DNA of 5,745 nucleotides. Source: Gemmatimonadota bacterium (GTDB lineage: Bacteria; Gemmatimonadota; Gemmatimonadetes; Gemmatimonadales; Gemmatimonadaceae). The position numbers and the translations under genes are program-made. Positions within the stretch are counted from its first letter, which is position 1. Each line of letters opens with the position of its first letter. Below are positions 1 through 5,745 of this stretch, one piece after another. Under the pieces are notes generated by a model. The model had not been told where the DNA came from, did not search any database, and worked only from the letters and a program-made list of their open reading frames with translations. The stretch lies in the NCBI GenBank assembly GCA_028287205.1, contig JAQBQC010000552.1, forward strand, positions 1 to 5,745, in the 5' to 3' direction.

Positions 1-951
1 GAAAATGAAGTGCTGATCAAGGTTCGGCGCGCCGGTGTGTGCGGTACGGACGTTCACATCTACGAGTGGGACGATTGGGCGCGCGGGCGATGCGTGCCGC
101 CGTTCACCGTCGGCCACGAGTTCGCCGGCGACGTGGCCCAGGTGGGCTCGATGGTGAGCGACGTGAAGGTGGGCGATCGCGTGACGGCCGAGGGACACAT
201 TGTGGATGGCCGATGCACGCTCTGCCGCACCGGGAATGCGCACGCCTGTCCCTACACGAAGGTGATCGGCGTCGATCGCGACGGATGCTTCGCGGAGTAC
301 ATCGCGATGCCCGCGACCAACGTCTGGCAGCTCGACGACAACATCTCCTACGACGTGGGCGGGATCCACGATCCGATGGGGAATGCCTTCCACACGGCGC
401 TCACGGCGGACATCCCGGGTGCGACGGTGCTCATCACCGGATGCGGGCCGATCGGCATCTTCGCGGCAGGGATCTGCCGCGCGGCGGGCGCGTCGCGCGT
501 GATCTGCTCCGATGTGAACGACACGCGGCTCGAGCTCGCGCGCCAGATGGGAGCGACGGACGTGGTGCATCCGAACGAGGTGGAGGCGCTCGTGAAGCGC
601 GTCACGGAGTTCGGCGTGGACGTGGTGCTCGAGATGTCGGGTGTGCCGAGCGCGATTCACCAGGCGTTCGCACTCGTGCGTCCCGCGGGGCGCGTGCAGA
701 TGCTCGGCGTGCCGGCCAAGCCCATGACCTTCGATTTCGCGACGGAGCTCGTGTTCAAGGGCGTGACCGTGTACGGAGTGACCGGTCGCCGCATGTACGA
801 CACGTGGCACCAGATGACGCGCTTTCTCCGATCCGGGTTGTTCGATCCGACGCCAGTGATCACCCATCGCTTTCCGCTCGAGCGCGCCGACGACGCGATC
901 GCCGCCATCAAGTCCGGCGCGGCCGGAAAAGTCATCTTCGACATCGCGTGA
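1..951 (+). CDS. tdh: L-threonine 3-dehydrogenase, 5' end missing
   Basis: Zinc- and NAD-dependent medium-chain dehydrogenase. It oxidises L-threonine to 2-amino-3-oxobutyrate in the cytoplasm, the first step of threonine breakdown to glycine. The frame is open from base 1, and its first visible residues (ENEVLIKV) align inside the known enzyme, so roughly 24 N-terminal residues lie left of the window. The 316 residues seen then give about 340, close to the 341 of E. coli Tdh. Counting from base 1, the catalytic zinc site is C14 in VCGTD plus H39-E40 in VGHE. H66 matches the substrate-tuning histidine of the family (E. coli His90). The Rossmann loop GCGPIG is at 147-152, and D171 in the SDVN motif suits NAD. 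Only three of the four structural-zinc cysteines are present (C72, C75, C83); the first position is D69. kbl follows after four bases. The apparent GTG start at base 10 is internal to the protein. Confidence 0.96.
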   Translation, partial: ENEVLIKVRRAGVCGTDVHIYEWDDWARGRCVPPFTVGHEFAGDVAQVGSMVSDVKVGDRVTAEGHIVDGRCTLCRTGNAHACPYTKVIGVDRDGCFAEYIAMPATNVWQLDDNISYDVGGIHDPMGNAFHTALTADIPGATVLITGCGPIGIFAAGICRAAGASRVICSDVNDTRLELARQMGATDVVHPNEVEALVKRVTEFGVDVVLEMSGVPSAIHQAFALVRPAGRVQMLGVPAKPMTFDFATELVFKGVTVYGVTGRRMYDTWHQMTRFLRSGLFDPTPVITHRFPLERADDAIAAIKSGAAGKVIFDIA

Positions 952-955
952 TCCG

Positions 956-2158
956 ATGAACGAGAAATTCTCGAAAGAGCTCCAGGGACAGCTCGATGAG
1001 CTCAAGCGCGACAAGGTCTACAAGACGCTGAACTACCTCGATTCGCCGCAGGCCGCGCACGTGACGATGGAAGGACGCGGCGAGGTGCTGATCCTCTCCT
1101 CGAACAACTATCTCGGGCTGAGCAACGAGCCGAGCGTGGTGGATGCGGGGCGGAAGGGGCTCGAGCGCTTCGGCGCGGGCACCGCGAGCGTGCGCTTCAT
1201 CTGCGGCACCTTCACCGTGCATCGGGCGCTCGAGGAGGCGCTCGCGCGCTTCAGCGGCACTGCGTCGGCGCTGTCGTACGTCTCCGCGTGGAACGCGAAC
1301 GAGGGGTTCACGGCGACGGTGGTGCAGGAGGGCGACTTCGTCATCTCGGACGCGCTCAACCATGCGTCGATCATCGACTCGGTGCGGCTCGCGAAGGCGA
1401 TTACGAAGTGCACGACGGCCGTGTACAAGCATTCGGACATGGACGACCTGCGGGAGAAGCTCGCGGGTGCGAAGAGCGCGCGCCGCCGGATCATCTGGAC
1501 GGACGGCATTTTCTCCATGGAAGGGGACATTGCGAAGCTCCCCGAGATTCTGGAGCTCGCGCGCACGTATGATGCGATCGTGGTAATGGACGATTCGCAC
1601 GCGACGGGTGTGCTCGGCGCCACGGGACGCGGCACCGCGGAGCACTGCGGAGTGCTCGGCGACGTCGACGTGATCACGTCGACGCTCGGGAAGGCGCTCG
1701 GCGGCGCCGCGGGCGGCTACACCGCGGGGCCGGCGTCGCTCACCGACTATCTCACGCAGCGCTCGCGGCCCCAGCTCTTCTCGAATGCGCTGCCGCCGAC
1801 GGTGGCGGCCAGCGCGCTCGCCGCGGTCGAGTTCATCGAGCAGCATCCGGAGCGCGTGAAGAAGCTGCACGAGAACGCGAAGTACTTTCGCTCGGCGATC
1901 ACGGAGGCGGGATTTTCGCCGCTCGCGGGCGATACGCCGATCGTTCCGATCATCGTGGGCGAGACGTCGCTCGCCCTCGAGATGAGCGAGCGGATGCTGC
2001 GCGAAGGCGTGTTCGTGACCGGCTTCGGATTTCCCGTGGTGCCGCAGGGGCACGCGCGCATACGCTGCCAGGTCTCGGCGGCGCACAGCACAGCGGATCT
2101 CGACTTCGCGGTGGCGACGTTCAAGAAGGTCGGAAAGAGCATCGGGCTGCTGAAGTAG
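956..2158 (+). CDS. kbl: Glycine C-acetyltransferase (2-amino-3-ketobutyrate CoA ligase)
   Basis: PLP-dependent alpha-oxoamine synthase family enzyme, cytoplasmic. It converts 2-amino-3-oxobutyrate and CoA to glycine and acetyl-CoA, completing the pathway begun by Tdh. The 400-residue length is normal for the family. Visible features: the early SSNNYLGLS motif (48-56); H136 in ALNHASIID, expected to stack on the PLP ring; D212 and H215 in DDSHATG, which contact the cofactor; K246 in TSTLGKALGG, the lysine that forms the Schiff base; and R368/R370 in the HARIRCQ segment near the carboxylate-binding site. The common MSAAH motif reads VSAAH here. BioF and HemA-type synthases share this fold, but adjacency to tdh decides the assignment. 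The ATG lies four bases after the tdh stop with no recognisable Shine-Dalgarno just upstream, so translation probably depends on ribosomes finishing tdh. Codon use favours ACG for threonine (19 ACG to 7 ACC). Confidence 0.97.
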   Translation: MNEKFSKELQGQLDELKRDKVYKTLNYLDSPQAAHVTMEGRGEVLILSSNNYLGLSNEPSVVDAGRKGLERFGAGTASVRFICGTFTVHRALEEALARFSGTASALSYVSAWNANEGFTATVVQEGDFVISDALNHASIIDSVRLAKAITKCTTAVYKHSDMDDLREKLAGAKSARRRIIWTDGIFSMEGDIAKLPEILELARTYDAIVVMDDSHATGVLGATGRGTAEHCGVLGDVDVITSTLGKALGGAAGGYTAGPASLTDYLTQRSRPQLFSNALPPTVAASALAAVEFIEQHPERVKKLHENAKYFRSAITEAGFSPLAGDTPIVPIIVGETSLALEMSERMLREGVFVTGFGFPVVPQGHARIRCQVSAAHSTADLDFAVATFKKVGKSIGLLK

Positions 2159-2160
2159 TC

Positions 2161-2211
2161 CGCACCGGCGCGTGAGATGATGCGAAGAGGCATCTAGCAG
2201 CGAGCGGTGCG
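2161..2211. repeat. Nested inverted repeats in the kbl-peptidase spacer
   Basis: CGCACCG (2161-2167) and its exact reverse complement CGGTGCG (2205-2211) enclose a second pair, GATGC (2179-2183) and GCATC (2190-2194), which has a six-base loop. As RNA this could fold as a small hairpin inside a longer one just after the kbl stop. No T-run follows, so it is not an intrinsic terminator. It could protect the 3' end of the tdh-kbl message, act as a processing site, or be chance in GC-rich DNA. Confidence 0.3.
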
Positions 2212-2216
2212 CGGGC

Positions 2217-2228
2217 GGAGAATTCTCC
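2217..2228. promoter_or_regulatory. Perfect 12-base palindrome, possible operator
   Basis: GGAGAATTCTCC is a perfect 12-base palindrome ending 14 bases before the peptidase Shine-Dalgarno. Its position between two likely transcription units suits a site for a dimeric regulator, but no regulator gene or second copy is visible, and no convincing -35/-10 pair was found beside it. Its right half also takes part in the candidate hairpin that covers the ribosome binding site, so the two explanations compete. Confidence 0.25.
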
Positions 2229-2251
2229 TTCGATCATTTCCCGAGGAGATT
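2221..2251 (+). promoter_or_regulatory. Candidate hairpin hiding the peptidase ribosome binding site
   Basis: The ribosome binding site GAGGAG (2243-2248) lies eight bases before the ATG at 2257 and fixes that start. Just upstream, TCTCCT (2224-2229) is exactly complementary to AGGAGA (2244-2249). The helix can extend on both sides with one bulged T each: AA 2221-2222 with TT 2250-2251, and CG 2231-2232 with CG 2242-2243. This leaves a nine-base loop (2233-2241). Such a hairpin would cover the binding site and could limit translation. Pairing is read directly from the sequence; a regulatory role is inferred. Confidence 0.4.
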
Positions 2252-2256
2252 CGCTC

Positions 2257-4728
2257 ATGCAGTCGTCGCGCTCGCGCAGCCATCGTTCGTCATTGCTGTT
2301 CCTGACCATCGCGGTCATGACGCTCGCGGCAGGGTCAATCCCCGCTGCGAGCGTTCGTGCGCAGGGGACTTCGGTACCGACCCCCGAGTCGGTGCTCGGC
2401 TATCGCGTGGGCGCGGACCGCAAGCTCGCGGACTGGCCGCAGATCGTCGGCTACTTCGGCAAGCTCGCGGCTGCGTCGCCGGCGGTGTCGATCCAGACGC
2501 TGGGGAAGACGACGATGGGGAAGCCGCTGATCGCCGCGATCATCTCGACGCCCGAGAACGTGAAGCGGCGCGAGGAGATTTTTCGCGCGCAACGCGAGCT
2601 CGCGGATCCCCGGATACTAAAGTCCGCGAAAGAAGCAGCGCTCTACGCGCACCAGCCTGCGGTGCTGGTGATCCAGTGCAACATCCACTCGGACGAGATC
2701 GCGAGCTCGCAGATGGCGATGGAGCTCGCGTACCGGCTCGCGACGAACGACACGCTGCAGGCGGAGCTGAAGAATGCGGTGGTGATCCTGATCCCGTCGG
2801 TGAACCCGGACGGAGAGCAGATGATCGTCGACTGGTATCGCGCGCAGCTCGGCACGAAGTGGGAGGGCGGCGACATGCCCTGGATCTACAACAAGTACAC
2901 GGGGCACGACGACAATCGCGACTGGTTCATGATGACGCAGGTGGAGACGAAGCTCGTCACGCATGCGCTCTACGAGGAATGGCTCCCCGAGATCTTCTAC
3001 GACGTGCATCAGATGGGTGCGGAGGGCGCGCGGCTGTTCGTGCCGCCGTTCCTGGATCCCGTCGATCCGAACATCGATCCGCTCATCGTACGCGGCATCG
3101 GGCTGATCGGCGCCGAGATGTCGAGTGCGCTCGAATCGCGAGGGAAGACCGGGGTGGTCGACCATGCGGTATACGACATGTGGTGGCACGGTGGTGCACG
3201 GTCGACGCCGGCGCGGCACAACATGATGGGACTCCTCACCGAGGCCGCGAGCGTGAAGATCGCGACGCCCATCGTGCAGGTGGATTCGGAGCTGACGGGT
3301 CACGAGCGCGGGCTGCCGAAGTACGAGCGCACGGTGGACTTCCCGAATCCCTGGAAGGCGGGGCGCTGGACGCTGCGCGACATCGTGGACTACGAGCTGA
3401 TCGCGAGCGAGGCGCTGGTGCATCTCGCGTCGAGTGAGCGCGAGCGATACGTGCGGGACTTCGTCACGCTCGGGCGCAGGCAGATCGCGATGGGGCTGAG
3501 CGATAGCGTGAAGGCGTGGGAGATACCGTTCAAGCAGCGGGACGGATCGGCGGCAGTCGCGATGATGGAAGTTTTGGAACTCGGTGGAATCGAGATGGTG
3601 AACACCGACTCGTCTCGTATCGTGCCCATGGCGCAGCCGTTTCGTGCGCACGCAAAGGACTTGCTCGAGGTGCAGCACTATCCGAAGCGACTGCTCTATC
3701 CCGGCGGCCCGCCGGAGCAGCCGTACGATGTGACAGGCTGGACACTCCCGCTGCAGATGGGAGTGCGCGTGACGCCTCTCAGCGCGATGCCCGCGCTCTC
3801 CACCACGCCCGACATCCGAGTCGGGGGCACGGTGGCCAAGTCGAATGTCGACGCGAGGATCACGAAAGACTACTCACTGATCGCGCGATCGATCGCCGAT
3901 TTGAAGAAAGTCACCATCACCTCCGGCGCCAATCACTATACCCTCACCCGCCTCCCCCGCATCGCCATCTACCGCCCCTGGACCGGCAACATGGATGAAG
4001 GCTGGTGCCGCTGGGTGCTCGAACAATTCAATCTCCCTTATGTCTCATTGACCGATTCGGTCGCGAAAGCGGGCAAGTTGCGTGACCACTTCGACGTATT
4101 GCTCGTCCCCGACATGAGCCTGCGGGAGATGCGAGACGGGAATTCCCCCGCGGATTTTCCTCCTCAATACGCCGGTGGGCTCGGCACGGCCGGTATCGAA
4201 GCGATCAGGGAATTCGTCACGAATGGTGGAACGCTGGTGCTGCTCGATCACGCATCGGAGCTGGCGACGGAGTCGCTCGGCGTACCGGTAAAGCGAATCG
4301 TGGTGCCGCGCCGCCTGACAGACGAAACACGTTCGCGCGCGCCGGATGCTGGTGAGAGCACGGAGCCGCTGTACGCACCGGGCTCGATCCTGCGAGTGCT
4401 CGTGGATACGACGAATGCAATCGCCTTCGGAATGCCCGATACGGCTGCTGTGTACTTCACGAACTCCGTGACGTTCGACGTCGTAGCCGCGTCGCAAGTA
4501 CGAGTGATCGCACGATACCCCGAAAGGGGAGAAGACATACTGCTGAGTGGATATCTGCAGGGAGCATCACAGATCGCGGGGAAGGCTGCCGCGATTTCCG
4601 CACCGGTTGGACGCGGGCACGTGGTGATGTTCGGCTTTCGTCCGCAGCACCGTGGTCAGTCGTATGGCACGTTCCGCATGCTGTTCAACGCCTTGCTCAC
4701 CGGTGGCGGCTCCGCCACTCGCAATTAG
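2257..4728 (+). CDS. Exported M14-family zinc carboxypeptidase with C-terminal amidotransferase-like domain
   Basis: Predicted secreted or periplasmic metallopeptidase of 823 residues; its substrate cannot be read from sequence. A Sec signal peptide is clear: basic residues at 5-10, a hydrophobic stretch at about 13-25, and likely cleavage after A35 in SVRA-QG. The M14 catalytic domain spans about 45-400. Its zinc ligands are H144 and E147 (NIHSDE) and H251 (YDVHQMG). NPDG (183-186) and N220-R221 (DDNRDW) fit the substrate-binding positions, and E329 in LLTEA is the expected catalytic glutamate, so the site looks intact. After a linker region, about 567-815 resembles a class I glutamine amidotransferase-like domain, including RPWTGNMDEGW (573-583) and GGTLVLLDHAS (657-667). 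The usual nucleophile cysteine is absent: the protein has only C141 and C584, so this domain is probably structural or ligand-binding. The start is set by GAGGAG at 2243-2248. GC content falls from 119/180 bases in 2701-2880 to 102/180 in 4381-4560. The barrel gene follows after 36 bases. Confidence 0.92.
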   Translation: MQSSRSRSHRSSLLFLTIAVMTLAAGSIPAASVRAQGTSVPTPESVLGYRVGADRKLADWPQIVGYFGKLAAASPAVSIQTLGKTTMGKPLIAAIISTPENVKRREEIFRAQRELADPRILKSAKEAALYAHQPAVLVIQCNIHSDEIASSQMAMELAYRLATNDTLQAELKNAVVILIPSVNPDGEQMIVDWYRAQLGTKWEGGDMPWIYNKYTGHDDNRDWFMMTQVETKLVTHALYEEWLPEIFYDVHQMGAEGARLFVPPFLDPVDPNIDPLIVRGIGLIGAEMSSALESRGKTGVVDHAVYDMWWHGGARSTPARHNMMGLLTEAASVKIATPIVQVDSELTGHERGLPKYERTVDFPNPWKAGRWTLRDIVDYELIASEALVHLASSERERYVRDFVTLGRRQIAMGLSDSVKAWEIPFKQRDGSAAVAMMEVLELGGIEMVNTDSSRIVPMAQPFRAHAKDLLEVQHYPKRLLYPGGPPEQPYDVTGWTLPLQMGVRVTPLSAMPALSTTPDIRVGGTVAKSNVDARITKDYSLIARSIADLKKVTITSGANHYTLTRLPRIAIYRPWTGNMDEGWCRWVLEQFNLPYVSLTDSVAKAGKLRDHFDVLLVPDMSLREMRDGNSPADFPPQYAGGLGTAGIEAIREFVTNGGTLVLLDHASELATESLGVPVKRIVVPRRLTDETRSRAPDAGESTEPLYAPGSILRVLVDTTNAIAFGMPDTAAVYFTNSVTFDVVAASQVRVIARYPERGEDILLSGYLQGASQIAGKAAAISAPVGRGHVVMFGFRPQHRGQSYGTFRMLFNALLTGGGSATRN

Positions 4729-4731
4729 ACC

Positions 4732-4757
4732 CTCCTGCCCGCACAAAGAATGAGGAG
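4732..4757 (+). promoter_or_regulatory. Ribosome binding site of the barrel gene with upstream complementary CTCCT
   Basis: GAGGAG (4752-4757) lies seven bases before the ATG at 4765 and decides that start over the ATG at 4750, which would overlap the binding site. CTCCT (4732-4736), just after the peptidase stop, is complementary to AGGAG (4753-4757), with 16 bases between. The binding site is certain enough to use. The hairpin has only five pairs and a long loop, so it is weak by itself; it is listed because the peptidase gene has the same arrangement. Confidence 0.55.
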
Positions 4758-4764
4758 TCACACC

Positions 4765-5415
4765 ATGCGCACGGTCCGTTGGATGTCTTCCGTGCTCGCC
4801 CTCGTGGCTCTGACGCCGGTCGTCAGCGCTGCCCAGTCCAATCGCCTGTTCGAGAACGCGTGGTTCTGGGGAGCCAAGGCGGGCCTCATGAACTTCTCGA
4901 CCGGCAACAACACCACCACCACCGCGCCGCTGGTTGGCGCCGAGTGGCTGATCACCCGCAACAGGGCCGGGCTGTATCTGAGCGCCGAGCAGGCGTTCTT
5001 CAACGCCACCGGCTACGTCACCGACGGCGCGGGAACAACGTACAACGTCGCGCTGAAGGATTCGCGACGCTACACCGCCGCGCTTCTCGCCTTCCCGATA
5101 AACTGGGGCTCGCTTCGTCCGTACGGCGGCGTCGGCCTGTCGCTCAATCTCATTCAGCACGCGACCGTCGATCAAGCGCAGCTCACCGACCCCGATCAGG
5201 CGGATGTCGTCGCCCAGGCAATCCACGAGGAGCGCGACCGCGTCGCCTTCATCATCATGGGCGGCCTCCAGGCGCAGTATCGCCGCTTCTCGGTGTTCGG
5301 CCAGGCGACGTACATGCCGGCCCGCGCCAACTTCTTCTTCAGCGGTCGCTCCACTTACATCGTCGAAGCCGGCATCCGCTACAACGTCGGCAGCTCGATC
5401 GACAAGACGCCGTAG
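4765..5415 (+). CDS. Small outer-membrane beta-barrel protein (predicted)
   Basis: I do not recognise a named family, but the 216 residues read as an exported small barrel. The signal peptide has R2 and R5, a hydrophobic core at about 8-20, and likely cleavage after A22 or A23 before Q24 (VSAAQS). The mature part shows eight amphipathic stretches that could be strands, beginning with WFWGAKAGLMNF, APLVGAEWLI and AGLYLSAEQAFF and ending with STYIVEAGIRYNV. Aromatic residues cluster near strand ends, as in OmpA/OmpX-like barrels. The chain does not end in the usual terminal phenylalanine; SSIDKTP follows the last strand. A hydrophilic stretch with many acidic and glutamine residues, starting at TVDQAQLTDPDQAD, would be an exposed loop. 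No enzyme motif is visible. The start at 4765 is chosen from the ribosome binding site. The gene follows the peptidase closely and precedes a terminator, so co-transcription is likely. It prefers ACC for threonine (11 ACC to 5 ACG), unlike kbl. Confidence 0.8.
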   Translation: MRTVRWMSSVLALVALTPVVSAAQSNRLFENAWFWGAKAGLMNFSTGNNTTTTAPLVGAEWLITRNRAGLYLSAEQAFFNATGYVTDGAGTTYNVALKDSRRYTAALLAFPINWGSLRPYGGVGLSLNLIQHATVDQAQLTDPDQADVVAQAIHEERDRVAFIIMGGLQAQYRRFSVFGQATYMPARANFFFSGRSTYIVEAGIRYNVGSSIDKTP

Positions 5416-5443
5416 TTCGACTCGCAACCGCAGCACGGAATCG

Positions 5444-5482
5444 AAACGGCGGCGCTCTCCTCGAGCGCCGCCGTTTTGTTTT
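5444..5482 (+). terminator. Intrinsic terminator after the barrel gene
   Basis: AAACGGCGGCGCT (5444-5456) and its exact reverse complement (5464-5476) form a 13-pair GC-rich stem. C5457-G5463 adds a pair and leaves a five-base loop. TTTTGTTTT (5474-5482) follows on the plus strand. It begins 29 bases after the barrel stop and ends the rightward transcript. Read leftward, the same stem is followed by only three T residues before CGATT, so it would stop minus-strand transcription less well, although it directly follows the glycosylase stop codon. Confidence 0.95.
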
Positions 5483-5745
5483 CATCCCGGCCGCAGATGC
5501 TTCGGCGTTTTCGACACGTACGCATTGTCCTTCACCAACCATCGGAGCGGCCACTCCGCAGACTTCGTGATCCCGATGCGCGGCGTCACCTGCACGAGCG
5601 AGTCGGCCACGGGCTCGCCGCGAAGGATCTCGACCGGGGGCTTCCACAGCGGGAGCCCATTCATCGCGCCGGTGATGCCGAGCGCTTCACAGAGCTTGGC
5701 GGGACCATTCGTGAGATCGCGGTCGCGCGTCACGCCTCTGCGCTC
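5482..5745 (-). CDS. aag: DNA-3-methyladenine (alkyladenine) glycosylase, C-terminal part
   Basis: Base-excision repair enzyme of the Aag/MPG family (Pur_DNA_glyco), which cuts alkylated and deaminated purines such as 3-methyladenine and hypoxanthine from DNA. Only the last 87 residues are in the window, since the frame stays open to base 5745. Counting from that edge, GVTRDRDLTNGPAKLCEALG (4-23) matches the family's conserved NGP-KLC-AL segment; human AAG has SGPSKLCQAL there. PRIGI (55-59), EWPLRW (64-69) and AYVSK (75-79) match the conserved end of the fold. With about 200 residues usual, roughly 40 percent of the gene is seen; the N-terminal catalytic glutamate region is outside. The GTG at 5731-5733 is an internal valine codon, not a start. 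The gene converges on the barrel gene, and its stop (5482-5484) overlaps the last base of the terminator's T-run. Confidence 0.9.
   Translation of the reverse strand, partial: ERRGVTRDRDLTNGPAKLCEALGITGAMNGLPLWKPPVEILRGEPVADSLVQVTPRIGITKSAEWPLRWLVKDNAYVSKTPKHLRPG

Noticed and set aside
932..2086. Long minus-strand open frame opposite kbl (384 codons)
   Set aside because: It is rich in Arg, His and Leu with no recognisable domain, and it lies wholly over the well-supported kbl gene. Long antisense frames are expected in DNA with this GC content.
2159..2256. Sigma-70-type promoter for the peptidase gene
   Set aside because: No convincing -35 and -10 pair with proper spacing was found. A promoter may exist here in a form I cannot recognise.
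2617..3678. Long minus-strand open frame opposite the peptidase (353 codons)
   Set aside because: Same low-complexity Arg/His/Leu composition, lying over the M14 catalytic motifs on the plus strand.
4750..4764. Upstream ATG for the barrel gene
   Set aside because: It would overlap the GAGGAG binding site. The ATG at 4765 has correct spacing and gives a cleaner signal peptide.
4567..5436. Minus-strand open frame (289 codons) across the peptidase end and the barrel gene
   Set aside because: It crosses two real plus-strand genes and the gap between them, and shows no family motif.
5457..5461. CTCCT in the terminator loop, which could pair with GAGGAG sites
   Set aside because: It is a five-base match in a short loop whose hairpin is fully explained as an intrinsic terminator, so there is no support for a regulatory role.

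Overview
The window is GC-rich, gene-dense chromosomal DNA from a Gram-negative bacterium. Two products carry Sec-type signal peptides, and one of them reads as an outer-membrane beta-barrel. The mix of a threonine dehydrogenase pathway, a large exported M14 peptidase with a C-terminal amidotransferase-like domain, and a small barrel protein would fit Gemmatimonadota or a similar high-GC soil lineage. That placement is a low-confidence inference, since no rRNA or marker gene is present.

Layout: (1) 1-951 (+), the 3' end of tdh (L-threonine 3-dehydrogenase), cut by the left edge. (2) 956-2158 (+), complete kbl (glycine C-acetyltransferase), four bases after tdh. (3) 2159-2256, a 98-base spacer with nested inverted repeats, a perfect 12-base palindrome and a candidate hairpin that would hide the next gene's ribosome binding site. 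(4) 2257-4728 (+), an exported 823-residue M14-family zinc peptidase. (5) 4765-5415 (+), a 216-residue exported protein predicted to be an eight-stranded outer-membrane barrel. (6) 5444-5482, a strong intrinsic terminator. (7) 5482-5745 (-), the 3' end of an alkyladenine-type DNA glycosylase gene, convergent with the rest and cut by the right edge.

How the genes work together: Tdh oxidises threonine to 2-amino-3-oxobutyrate, and Kbl splits that unstable product with CoA into glycine and acetyl-CoA. Their tight spacing supports one transcript. The peptidase and barrel genes are 36 bases apart, have the same GAGGAG ribosome binding site and share the downstream terminator, so they probably form a second, envelope-directed unit. 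A link between peptide breakdown outside the cytoplasm and threonine use inside it is possible but not shown. The glycosylase is an unrelated DNA-repair gene.

I see no CRISPR array, insertion sequence, phage gene, tRNA or rRNA, and no clearly new system. The points most worth a second look are the matching CTCCT/GAGGAG arrangements before both exported-protein genes, a run of codons ending in C where the peptidase's C-terminal domain begins, and an aspartate in place of the first structural-zinc cysteine of Tdh.
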